NCBI GenBank assembly: GCA_036961205.1
Contig: JBALVI010000001.1
Span: forward strand, 1,178,001 to 1,242,000
Reading direction: 5' to 3'
Source of the DNA: CALJFL01 sp036961205
GTDB lineage: Bacteria; Pseudomonadota; Gammaproteobacteria; Pseudomonadales; Halieaceae
Length of the DNA stretch: 64,000 nucleotides
Each line of letters starts with the position of its first letter. The first letter of the stretch is position 1. Positions 16,336-24,857 of the stretch are shown in pieces. The translations under genes were made by a program, and so were the position numbers. Under the pieces are notes generated by a model, which was not told the DNA's origin, ran no database searches, and saw nothing but the letters and a program-made list of their open reading frames with translations.

Positions 16336-18492
16336 TTGCATAGCGCTGGTTTGAAATCGTGTTTTTTGCTTTTACTGCCTTTTATTGCAGCCTGTGGACA
16401 AGGCCCCTGGAATGACCCACATCCACCGCAACCAGATAATAAGATTGTCTACCAGTCGGTAATGAGTCCGGCACCGCCCAAACATCTGGATCCGGCGATT
16501 TCCTATGCCGCCGACGAAAGCCTGTTCCACATGCAAATCTTTGAGCCGCCACTGGGCTACCACTTTCTCAAGCGACCCTACGAGCTGGAGCCACTGGGGG
16601 TTAGCGATTTTCCAGAGTTGACGTATCTGGATACAGCCGGACAGCAAGTCAGTGCAGACAGCGACCAGCTTGCTTATACCCGCTACACCCTGCATGTGCG
16701 TGAAGACGCCCGTTATCAGCCGCACCCGGCCTTTGCCGCAGATGATGCCGGCGCGCCTATCTATCTTTTTGATGACGCTGCCCAGACTTCGGGTTACCGC
16801 CAGATTGCCGATTTCACCGAGACCGGCTCGCGCCCTGTTACTGCGGCGGACTACGTTTACGGCATCAAACGGCTGGCCGATCCCGATCTGGGTTCACCTA
16901 TGCTGGGATTGATGTCTAAATATATCGTCGGCTTACAAGAGCTTTCCCAAACGCTGGGGCAGCAGCAGCGCGAGGCCTGGTTGAATCTCGATGATTTTGA
17001 TATGCAGGGCCTCAAGGTCATTGATAAGCAAACCTTTACCATCACCATTAATGGCCGCTATCCCCAGTTCAAGTTTTGGTTGGCCATGAACTTTTTTGCG
17101 CCCGTCCCCATGGAAGCAGACCGCTTCTATCACAATCCCGGTTTTGCCCAGCGCAACCTGACAATGGATTGGTGGCCCATTGGTAGTGGTCCTTTCATGA
17201 TGGTCAAGAACGACCCCAATAGCGAGATTGTGCTGGAGCGCAATCCTAACTTCCGCGAGGACTATTATCCCTCAGAAGGTGAGCCGGGGGATGCCGAGGC
17301 CGGCTTGTTGGCGGACGCGGGCAAGCGCCTGCCGTTTATTGATAGAGCGGTATTCCGGCTGGAAAAGGAAGTGCTGCCGCTATGGTCAAAATTTCTTCAG
17401 GGTTATTACGATCGCTCCGGTGAGGGCCACGGTCATACCACACGGGTTTTTGATCAAGCGTTTGTGGTGGGTCCCTCTGGTCTTGAAATGTCGAAAGGCA
17501 TCTCAGACCACGGGATTACCATGAGCCCCGATGTGAAGCCTGCAGTCCAATATTATGGCTTTAACATGCGCGATCCGGTGTTGGGTGGCTATACCGAGGA
17601 GCGGCGTAAGTTGCGGCAGGCTCTACAGATTGCCTTTAACATTGAGGAGTATTTGGCCATATTCTACAAAGGTAATGGTGTGCCAGGGCACTCACCCATT
17701 CCTCCGGGGATACCAGGTCACCTTCTGGGAGAGGCCGGTATCAACCCTTACGTATACGATTGGGTAGACGGTGCACCGCAGCGTAAATCCATCGACTATG
17801 CCAAGCAATTAATGGTGGAAGCGGGTTACCCCAATGGTCGTGATGCGCGCACGGGTGAACCCCTGAAAATATTTCTCGACGTGCAGTCACAGGCGATCAG
17901 TAATACCTTGATGAACTGGATGGAACGCGGTTTCGCCCCTCTTGGCGTGCAGGTTGAATTTCGCCCCGCTGACTGGAACCGCACGCGAGAGAAACTGCGC
18001 ACCGGTAATTCCCAAATTTACGCCTTCGGCTGGCTGGCGGATTATCCCGATCCTGAGAACTTCCTGTTCCTGCTCAACGGTCCGGAGAGTCCGTTAGTGT
18101 GTGAATGCGACGGCACCAACAACTCAAACTACGAGAGTGCAGAGTACGATGCGCTCTTTACCGAGATGCGACTGTTGCCACCGGGGCCGAAGAGAGCTGA
18201 GCTGATTGCGCGTATGGTGGAACTCTACCGTCAGGACGCGGTATGGATGTTCGCCTATTTCCCCAAGGATATTTTTCTGAACAACAGCTGGGTTCACAAT
18301 ACCAAACGCCACGGTATCACCAAGGGAACCCTTAAATATGTACGCCTGGAGCCGGACGTGCGCCGTGAAAAACAGTTGGCCTGGAATCAGCCTACGACCT
18401 GGCCTCTGTACGCGGGCGGTTTACTGCTCGCTAGTGTCTTGCTCCCTGGCGTTAATGCGTATCGCCGCCGGCAAAATGCCACTGCCCGCTAA
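16336..18492 (+). CDS. ABC transporter substrate-binding lipoprotein, family 5, with C-terminal membrane anchor
   Basis: A 718-residue periplasmic binding protein of the DppA/OppA type. A signal peptide ends in the lipobox FIAAC, so Cys20 is the expected lipidation site. Family-5 features include the DPAISYAADE region and conserved blocks through residue 640. Unusually, residues about 692-708 form a hydrophobic helix followed by RRRQ, so the C-terminus may also be membrane-anchored. The start is TTG 16336 after GAGAGG. It is the first gene of a four-gene importer operon. The substrate is probably a peptide. Confidence 0.88.
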   Translation: MHSAGLKSCFLLLLPFIAACGQGPWNDPHPPQPDNKIVYQSVMSPAPPKHLDPAISYAADESLFHMQIFEPPLGYHFLKRPYELEPLGVSDFPELTYLDTAGQQVSADSDQLAYTRYTLHVREDARYQPHPAFAADDAGAPIYLFDDAAQTSGYRQIADFTETGSRPVTAADYVYGIKRLADPDLGSPMLGLMSKYIVGLQELSQTLGQQQREAWLNLDDFDMQGLKVIDKQTFTITINGRYPQFKFWLAMNFFAPVPMEADRFYHNPGFAQRNLTMDWWPIGSGPFMMVKNDPNSEIVLERNPNFREDYYPSEGEPGDAEAGLLADAGKRLPFIDRAVFRLEKEVLPLWSKFLQGYYDRSGEGHGHTTRVFDQAFVVGPSGLEMSKGISDHGITMSPDVKPAVQYYGFNMRDPVLGGYTEERRKLRQALQIAFNIEEYLAIFYKGNGVPGHSPIPPGIPGHLLGEAGINPYVYDWVDGAPQRKSIDYAKQLMVEAGYPNGRDARTGEPLKIFLDVQSQAISNTLMNWMERGFAPLGVQVEFRPADWNRTREKLRTGNSQIYAFGWLADYPDPENFLFLLNGPESPLVCECDGTNNSNYESAEYDALFTEMRLLPPGPKRAELIARMVELYRQDAVWMFAYFPKDIFLNNSWVHNTKRHGITKGTLKYVRLEPDVRREKQLAWNQPTTWPLYAGGLLLASVLLPGVNAYRRRQNATAR

Positions 18493-18501
18493 GGAATTCC
18501 C

Positions 18502-19479
18502 ATGCTCGCTTATATAATCCGCCGCTTGCTGTATGCAATCCCTATTCTATTGGGCGTCAATCTGCTGACGTTTGCCCTGTTTTTTGTGGTGAACTCGCCC
18601 GATGACATGGCCGTGTCACAACTGGGGGCGAAGTATGTAACGCCCGAGGCCATAGCCGGTTGGAAGCGTAAAAACGGCTACGACAAGCCGTTGTTTATCA
18701 ATGGCGAGGCTAACGGCGTGGGTAGCCTGACCGAGACTATATTCTTCACCAAATCGATCCGTTTATTTGCCTTTGATTTCGGCCGTTCTGAAAGTGGCCG
18801 CGATATCACCAGTGATGTATCGACCCGCATGTGGCCCAGCCTGGCGGTGGCGCTGCCCACGTTTATAGTGGGCATAGGCATCAATATTTGCGTCGCGCTG
18901 ATGGTGGTGATGTTCCATGGCACCCGCCTTGATCGCTGGGCGGTGCTGATGTTTGTAGTGTTGATGTCTATCTCCTATTTGTTTTACATCATTGGTGGCC
19001 AGTACATGGTGGCAAAAACCTGGAAGTTGGTGCCTATCTCCGGCTTCCACGCCGACGGGCAAGCCTGGAAATTTCTCATTCTGCCGGTGTTGGTTGGGGT
19101 TGTCGCAGGGATTGGTACCGGTGCGCGATGGTACCGAACATTGTTTCTTGAAGAGTCCAATCAGGACTATGTGCGCACCGCCAGAGCGAAGGGTTGTTCC
19201 GAGCTGGCGATACTGTTTCGGCACATACTGCCCAATGCGATGATCCCTATTCTGACGGGCGTGGTAGTTGTGATCCCGGCCTTATTTATGGGCAGCCTGT
19301 TAATTGAATCTTTTTTCGGCATACCGGGCTTGGGCAGCTACATGCTCGACGCAATCCGCTCGCAGGATTTTGCCATCGTTCGCACCATGGTGTTTATAGG
19401 CTCGATTCTCTACATCTTCGGTTTGATACTCACTGATATCTCCTATACCTGGGCCGATCCCAGGGTGCGGTTGAACTGA
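18502..19479 (+). CDS. Oligopeptide-type ABC transporter permease (OppB/YejB-like)
   Basis: A 325-residue inner-membrane permease with about six helices. The start MLAYIIRRLLYAIPILLGVNLLTF is typical of DppB/OppB proteins. The EAA coupling loop reads DYVRTARAKGCSELAILFRHILPNA. It begins 9 nt after the binding-protein gene and is followed by the second permease. Confidence 0.92.
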   Translation: MLAYIIRRLLYAIPILLGVNLLTFALFFVVNSPDDMAVSQLGAKYVTPEAIAGWKRKNGYDKPLFINGEANGVGSLTETIFFTKSIRLFAFDFGRSESGRDITSDVSTRMWPSLAVALPTFIVGIGINICVALMVVMFHGTRLDRWAVLMFVVLMSISYLFYIIGGQYMVAKTWKLVPISGFHADGQAWKFLILPVLVGVVAGIGTGARWYRTLFLEESNQDYVRTARAKGCSELAILFRHILPNAMIPILTGVVVVIPALFMGSLLIESFFGIPGLGSYMLDAIRSQDFAIVRTMVFIGSILYIFGLILTDISYTWADPRVRLN

Positions 19480-19492
19480 GGAATTTGCGGCG

Positions 19493-20863
19493 ATGAAGTT
19501 AGTAGTGTTGTGGTCCGATGCGCTGGTGTTTCTGCTGGTGGTGGCGTTGGTGAGTTTTTTCTACCTGTTACGCAAAGATCTGCAGACCCGCGAGCGTTGG
19601 CGGCAGGTGTTTTCATCGAGCCTGGGCATGGTGACGTTTACCGTGATTATTGCCTATGTGACGGTTGCGCTGCTGGACTCCCTGCATTTTCGCCGTGCGT
19701 TACCGTCGCCCGAGGGGCTGGTCACTGAAGAGGTCTTTTACGACAACAAGGTCAGCAGCGCGCTGGATGTGTTGTTCATGGGTATGGGGGATCGATTCGA
19801 GCGCACCTATTCCGCTCCGTTTGCGCTCAAGTCATTTGAAAAGCAAACCATGAAAGATGATCAGGGAATTGAAACGCGCGATTACCCGGATCTTAAGCAC
19901 GCGGGCCGCCACCTGAGTGATCCCAGGCAGCGAGGCGCGGATATTTTGTCAAAATCACTGGAGTTTCTGCTCTCCGGTATTTTGCTGGGGCTGCTCATCG
20001 TGTTGCCCCAATGGCTATTGCTGCGGAGAAGTCAGTTCCCGTGGCACGCCTCGTGGGCAACTCAGATTGTGATTGTTTCCCTGGCCGTAATCCTGATCAG
20101 AGTCAGCGAGTTCTACCACGTGCTGGGCACTGATAAAGGTGGCACAGACGTGCTTTATCAGAGCTTCAAAGGTGTACGCACGGGCGTGCTGCTAGGCACC
20201 CTGGCAACGCTGGTAATGCTACCTATTGCGGTGACTCTTGGCGTTATGGCGGGCTACTTTAAAGGCTGGGTCGACGACGTGGTGCAGTATCTCTATACCA
20301 CTCTCAGTTCCATTCCCGGTATTCTGCTGATTGCGGCATCGGTACTATTGTTTCAGGTGTATATCGATATCCACCCGGACTTCTTTTCTCTTGGGATTGA
20401 AAAGGCAGATGCGCGTTTCATCGCTCTGTGTTTCATTCTGGGTATTACCAGCTGGTCTACGCTGTGTAGGCTGATTCGGGCAGAAACCCTGAAAATTAGC
20501 CAGCTTGAGTATGTGCAGGCAGCACATGCCTTTGGTGTGAGCCACAGGCGGATTTTGAGGCGGCACATTCTGCCCAATCTGGTGCATATAATCCTGATCA
20601 CCTTTGTGCTCGACTTCAGTGCGCTCATTCTGGCGGAGGCAGTGCTGTCTTATATTGGCGTTGGCATAGACCCCTCAATGGGTAGTTGGGGCAATATGAT
20701 TAACGGTGCCCGCGCTGAGTTGTCGCGAGAGCCCGCCATATGGTGGACACTCAGCGGTGCGTTCTTCTTTATGTTCGTGCTGGTGCTGGCCGCTAACTTA
20801 TTCTCTGACCTGGTGCGCGATGCCTTCGATCCTCGAACCAGCACGCAGGAGGCCAAAGCATGA
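19493..20863 (+). CDS. Oligopeptide-type ABC transporter permease (OppC/YejE-like), long N-terminus
   Basis: A 456-residue permease. The C-terminal part holds the usual LGTD entry motif (HVLGTDKGGTDVL near residue 205), the permease helices and the EAA loop (EYVQAAHAFGVSHRRILRRHILPN). About 200 residues precede this, including four predicted helices and a soluble segment, against roughly 70-100 in ordinary OppC. The extension partly resembles YejE. Its end overlaps the ATPase start by 4 nt. Confidence 0.9.
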   Translation: MKLVVLWSDALVFLLVVALVSFFYLLRKDLQTRERWRQVFSSSLGMVTFTVIIAYVTVALLDSLHFRRALPSPEGLVTEEVFYDNKVSSALDVLFMGMGDRFERTYSAPFALKSFEKQTMKDDQGIETRDYPDLKHAGRHLSDPRQRGADILSKSLEFLLSGILLGLLIVLPQWLLLRRSQFPWHASWATQIVIVSLAVILIRVSEFYHVLGTDKGGTDVLYQSFKGVRTGVLLGTLATLVMLPIAVTLGVMAGYFKGWVDDVVQYLYTTLSSIPGILLIAASVLLFQVYIDIHPDFFSLGIEKADARFIALCFILGITSWSTLCRLIRAETLKISQLEYVQAAHAFGVSHRRILRRHILPNLVHIILITFVLDFSALILAEAVLSYIGVGIDPSMGSWGNMINGARAELSREPAIWWTLSGAFFFMFVLVLAANLFSDLVRDAFDPRTSTQEAKA

Positions 20864-22476
20864 GTCATCCGGTACCGGAGAAGGGTCGTGTGAGAATGCG
20901 CATACGCGATCTGGAGGTTCGGGTTGCGGCCACCGGTGAGTCTATTCTCAAAGGTGTTTCATTCGACCTGAAAGCCGGAGAAATTTTTGCCTTGGTGGGT
21001 GAATCTGGCAGCGGTAAGTCGGTAACCTCCATGGCAACCATGCGGTTACTGCCGGATGCGCTAAAGATAAGCGCCGGCGACGTTTTCGTAGATGATACCG
21101 ATCTACTCGCCCTGCCTGAGTCGAAAATGCAGGATGTGCGCGGCCGCCAGGTAGCGATGATCTTCCAGAATGCCATGACTGCCCTTAACCCGGTGCAGAC
21201 GGTGGGTGATCAGGTTGCTGAAACCTTGCGTCTGCATACGACGCTAAGCGGAGCCAAATTACGTAGCCGGGTAGAAACCCTGTTTGAAGAGGTGGGCATT
21301 CCTGAACCCGCCCAGCGTTTCTCATTCTTTCCTCACCAGTTATCCGGCGGGCAGCAACAGCGGGTGATGATTGCCATGGCGTTGGCCTGCGAACCGGAAG
21401 TGCTGATCGCCGATGAGCCAACGACCGCGCTGGATGTGACTATTCAGGAGCAAGTGCTGGAACTGATTCGCGAGTTAACTCGCTCCAGACAACTGGCGGT
21501 ACTGCTGATAACTCACGATATGGGTGTGGTGAAACAAACTGCCGATGAAGTGGGTGTGATGTATCGCGGTGAGATTATTGAACGCGCATCAGTGAATAAT
21601 TTCTTTCACGCGCCGCAGGAGCCTTACAGCCAACAGTTGATCGACGCGCTGCCCGATCTAAGTCAGTTCAAAGCTGAACGGGAAAGCACACCGCTGCTCG
21701 AACTGAAGGATGTGAAAGTCCATTTCCCCATTCGCAAGGGCGTGTTTCAACGGGTGGTCGATTACACCCGAGCTGTTGATGGTGTGTCATTAAGCATCGG
21801 CCGCGGTGAAACCTACGCGCTGGTCGGTGAATCCGGTAGTGGCAAATCAACGCTGGGGCGTGCCATTCTCAATCTCGAAACCACCGTAGGCGGTACTATA
21901 AAGTTCGAGGGTGTCGCCCTCAATAATATGGCCAGGCGCGCCATGCTGCCGTATCGCAAGCGTGTGCAAGTGATATTTCAGAATCCCTATTCGTCGATGA
22001 ATCCACGCCTTACGGTGGGTGACATCATTGCCGAGGGCATGATCAGTTTGGGTGTGGTCAGCACCGCCGCAGATCGGCAGGAGCGGGTCTTACGGTTGTT
22101 AGAGCGTGTGCAAATGTTGCCTGAGCACGCCAGCCGCTACCCGCACGAATTTTCCGGCGGCCAGTTGCAGCGTATTGCGATTGCCCGAGCGCTTGCGGTA
22201 GAGCCAGAGTTAATCATTTGTGATGAACCGACCAGCGCGCTGGACGTGTCCATTCGCGCTGAGGTATTGGATTTACTGCAAGTGTTACAGCGCGAAGAGG
22301 GTGTGTCGTATTTGTTCATCACCCACGACTTATCGATAGTGCCCACCCTGGCGGACCACGTGGGCGTGATGCAGTACGGCAAGCTGGTGGAGCAGGGTAG
22401 TGCTGAGCAAATTCTTACCAACCCTCAGCATCCCTATACCAAAGCTTTGTTGGCTTCGGTGCCGCGGCTGGATTAA
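20860..22476 (+). CDS. Fused dual-ATPase of oligopeptide-type ABC transporter (OppD-OppF type)
   Basis: A 538-residue protein with two complete ABC domains in tandem. Domain 1 has GESGSGKS near residue 46 and signature LSGGQQQR. Domain 2 has GESGSGKS near residue 323 and signature FSGGQLQR. Each has the oligopeptide-transporter C-terminal extension. Fusion of the two subunits is usual in YejF/GsiA-like systems. It completes the operon and supplies both ATPases, so no extra subunit is needed. Confidence 0.93.
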   Translation: MSHPVPEKGRVRMRIRDLEVRVAATGESILKGVSFDLKAGEIFALVGESGSGKSVTSMATMRLLPDALKISAGDVFVDDTDLLALPESKMQDVRGRQVAMIFQNAMTALNPVQTVGDQVAETLRLHTTLSGAKLRSRVETLFEEVGIPEPAQRFSFFPHQLSGGQQQRVMIAMALACEPEVLIADEPTTALDVTIQEQVLELIRELTRSRQLAVLLITHDMGVVKQTADEVGVMYRGEIIERASVNNFFHAPQEPYSQQLIDALPDLSQFKAERESTPLLELKDVKVHFPIRKGVFQRVVDYTRAVDGVSLSIGRGETYALVGESGSGKSTLGRAILNLETTVGGTIKFEGVALNNMARRAMLPYRKRVQVIFQNPYSSMNPRLTVGDIIAEGMISLGVVSTAADRQERVLRLLERVQMLPEHASRYPHEFSGGQLQRIAIARALAVEPELIICDEPTSALDVSIRAEVLDLLQVLQREEGVSYLFITHDLSIVPTLADHVGVMQYGKLVEQGSAEQILTNPQHPYTKALLASVPRLD

Positions 22477-22555
22477 GGGCGCGTAGGGCCGCATCGGGAA
22501 AACTGCGCCAGACATTACGCGATCTCACTACCAGCGCTATGCGACGGGTCAGCGT

Positions 22556-23089
22556 CTAGCTTTCGCAGGGCTGGTCGCCAGGCGCTTCTTCCACATACGT
22601 GGTCTGCTGTCCTTTAACGCCGGCGTAGAAGACCAGCAGTTCGACTGGGCCTTCCAAAACCGTACTGCGATGCAGGCTATTCATCACTTCCGCTAATACA
22701 TCTCCGGCTTTAAATTCAGCGGTATCGCCGCTGCGTGTCTCTACCCGCAGACGGCCACTGGCGACGTAGCCGAAAGTGGGCATGGGATGGCAGTGAAAAT
22801 CGGCCTGATGTCCTGGCTGCATAGATATTCGAACAGCCGTCAATTCCGCTTCGCCTTCCGGGTAATGGAATTGCTCGCCATTCCAGGCAGTACCGGATTT
22901 CAGCATTACCTGACTGCGAGGTTCATTAGAGTGTATAAGTGCCCGCGACAGGCGCTCGGTGGTAGAGGCATCGCCACTGGGGTCGGGTATAAGGTCGGTA
23001 TCGATTGGCTTGTCGGTGATGAGCGGCCCAGCGGCCTGGACTGTGCCCGCCAACAGGAAGGTGCATAGGAGGAGTTTTAGGAGCTTCAT
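22556..23089 (-). CDS. Secreted cupin-domain protein
   Basis: A 177-residue protein with a signal peptide (cleavage expected after TVQAA) and a single cupin barrel. The metal-binding motif 1 is GHQADFHCHPMPTFGYV and motif 2 is reduced, around EVMNSLHRS. The substrate or ligand is unknown. It converges on the ABC operon and is divergent from rlmA. Confidence 0.75.
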   Translation of the reverse strand: MKLLKLLLCTFLLAGTVQAAGPLITDKPIDTDLIPDPSGDASTTERLSRALIHSNEPRSQVMLKSGTAWNGEQFHYPEGEAELTAVRISMQPGHQADFHCHPMPTFGYVASGRLRVETRSGDTAEFKAGDVLAEVMNSLHRSTVLEGPVELLVFYAGVKGQQTTYVEEAPGDQPCES

Positions 23090-23184
23090 TTATCTGCCTG
23101 CAATTTTTTTTAGGGGGAAGGTTTTTACTTGGAATGGCCTCTTTGTGCTCTGTAATTGTACACCTCAGGCCGCGTTGAAGTACC

Positions 23185-24027
23185 ATGGCGCTACTCAAAA
23201 ATACTTTAGCGTGGTCCCCCTTGAACTGGATTTGCCCTCATTGCCAACAACCGCTGATTACTGACTTAACGTCAGCCTCTCTGGGTTGTGATAATGGTCA
23301 TCGCTTCGACCGGGCCAAGGAAGGCTATGTGAACCTGCTGCCAGCCAATAGTAAGCGCGCAGTTGAGCCGGGTGACAGTAAAAAAATGATAGCGGCAAGG
23401 CGTCGAGTGCTTGATGCGCAAATTTACCAGCCGTTGGCTTCGGCTATTGGTCGTACTGCGGCGGGACTTGGCTCGGTGAATACTGCGCTTGATCTCGGTT
23501 GTGGTGAGGGTTATTACAGTGCTGCACTTCATGAGGCCATGCCTGAGGCGAGTGTCGTGGGTGTCGATATATCCAAGGTTGCAGTTCGTCTCGCGGCCCG
23601 CCGTTGTCAGCAACTGGAGTTTGCCGTTGCCAGCGCTTTTGATGTGCCGCTGGCAACGGGTGCGGTCGACTTATTGCTCAGTGTCTTTGCGCCACATGCG
23701 GATGATGAGCTGACGCGCTTGCTGCCATCTGGCGCGTATTATATGAAGGTCACACCCGGACCTCGCCATTTGTGGGGGCTGCGTGAGCTGCTTTATGATC
23801 AGCCACGCGCTCATGAACCTAATGCCGGACCGCCTGAGGGCTTTCGGGCACCGGTATCGGAGCTGGTTGAATCCAAAGTTGAAGTCGCAGACCAGCTACT
23901 GCAAGACCTGGTGGCGATGACGCCCTTCGCTCACAAGGGTCATCGAGATCGGCGGGCAGTGCTTGAAAATTTGCACAGCCTGAAGCTGGAGCTGTCGTTT
24001 CAGTTGGACCTTTATCAGCGTCTATAG
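23185..24027 (+). CDS. rlmA: 23S rRNA (guanine-N1) methyltransferase RlmA-like
   Basis: Methylates G745/G748 in 23S rRNA. The N-terminal zinc finger has C17-P-H-C20 and C35-x3-H39. The SAM-binding motif ALDLGCGEGYY is near residue 101, and the LLSVFAPH segment is typical of RlmA. Length 280 is normal. It may be co-transcribed with nothing downstream, because the peroxiredoxin has its own promoter region. Confidence 0.9.
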   Translation: MALLKNTLAWSPLNWICPHCQQPLITDLTSASLGCDNGHRFDRAKEGYVNLLPANSKRAVEPGDSKKMIAARRRVLDAQIYQPLASAIGRTAAGLGSVNTALDLGCGEGYYSAALHEAMPEASVVGVDISKVAVRLAARRCQQLEFAVASAFDVPLATGAVDLLLSVFAPHADDELTRLLPSGAYYMKVTPGPRHLWGLRELLYDQPRAHEPNAGPPEGFRAPVSELVESKVEVADQLLQDLVAMTPFAHKGHRDRRAVLENLHSLKLELSFQLDLYQRL

Positions 24028-24086
24028 CGATGCGATAAACGTGGGGTTGAGGAAAACTGGCTGTCGTAGCTACGTGGGTTTATACG

Positions 24087-24123
24087 ATACAAAAAAACTA
24101 TCATAACAATAATAATATATGAT
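24087..24123. promoter_or_regulatory. Candidate OxyR-type operator upstream of peroxiredoxin
   Basis: Four tetranucleotides at 24087, 24098, 24109 and 24120 (ATAC, CTAT, ATAA, TGAT), each separated by exactly 7 bases, match the tandem OxyR consensus ATAG-N7-CTAT-N7-ATAG-N7-CTAT at 12 of 16 positions. The interval is AT-rich and lies about 85 bases before a peroxiredoxin gene. AT-rich DNA can match such patterns by chance. Confidence 0.45.
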
Positions 24124-24208
24124 TTTATCTATTTTATGGATCGCTCTATCATAGCTCCAACATCGAAACTTAAACTAATATTTAAACCTACAATATAGAG
24201 AGCTTGTT

Positions 24209-24781
24209 ATGACCATTATCAACCGTGTACCCAATGTTGTGTTCAAGACTCGCGTTCGCGATGAGTCTGTAGCGGGCGAGAATCCCTACCGCTGGGAAGA
24301 TAAAACGACCCAGGACCTGTTTGGTGGCAAGAAAGTTGTTGTTTTCTCCCTGCCCGGTGCCTTCACTCCAACCTGTTCCTCCAACCACCTGCCTCGCTAT
24401 GAGGAACTCTTCGAAGAGTTTCAGGCTCAGGGCGTGGACGAAATTATCTGCGTATCAGTGAATGATGCCTTCGTTATGTTCAAGTGGGGCAATGAGCAGG
24501 GCAACAAAAATATCTCTTTGCTGCCAGACGGTAACGGTGAGTTCACTCGTAAAATGGGCATGCTGGTAGACAAATCCAATATCGGCTTTGGCATGCGCTC
24601 ATGGCGTTATTCCATGGTGGTCGACGACGGCAACATCGAGAAGATGTTTGTTGAAGAAGGCTTTGACGACAACTGCGAATCCGATCCGTTTGAAGTCTCT
24701 GATGCCGACACCATGATGGCGTATTTGAAGGGCGTTGAGTCAGAGGGTGTGTCTGCTCCCCGGCTTGCGTTTGTTGGCTAG
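24209..24781 (+). CDS. Peroxiredoxin (Prx5-like)
   Basis: Thiol peroxidase that reduces H2O2 and organic peroxides. The peroxidatic cysteine is C56 in PGAFTPTC, the Prx5-type motif. The later CESDPF segment may hold the resolving cysteine. The 190-residue protein lacks the fused glutaredoxin domain present in Haemophilus-type Prx5. An OxyR-like operator lies upstream and a strong intrinsic terminator follows, so it is probably a stress-induced single-gene unit. Confidence 0.92.
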   Translation: MTIINRVPNVVFKTRVRDESVAGENPYRWEDKTTQDLFGGKKVVVFSLPGAFTPTCSSNHLPRYEELFEEFQAQGVDEIICVSVNDAFVMFKWGNEQGNKNISLLPDGNGEFTRKMGMLVDKSNIGFGMRSWRYSMVVDDGNIEKMFVEEGFDDNCESDPFEVSDADTMMAYLKGVESEGVSAPRLAFVG

Positions 24782-24801
24782 TTAAATTTCAGGTCTATAT
24801 G

Positions 24802-24831
24802 CCGGGCTCCTCCAGGAGCCCGGTTTTTTTT
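24802..24831 (+). terminator. Rho-independent terminator after peroxiredoxin gene
   Basis: A perfect 9-bp GC-rich stem (CCGGGCTCC at 24802-24810 with GGAGCCCGG at 24815-24823), loop TCCA, followed by eight T residues (24824-24831). It starts 20 nt after the stop codon. Confidence 0.93.
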
Positions 24832-24857
24832 GCCTGTTGTTTTTGTCTGCTACTACC

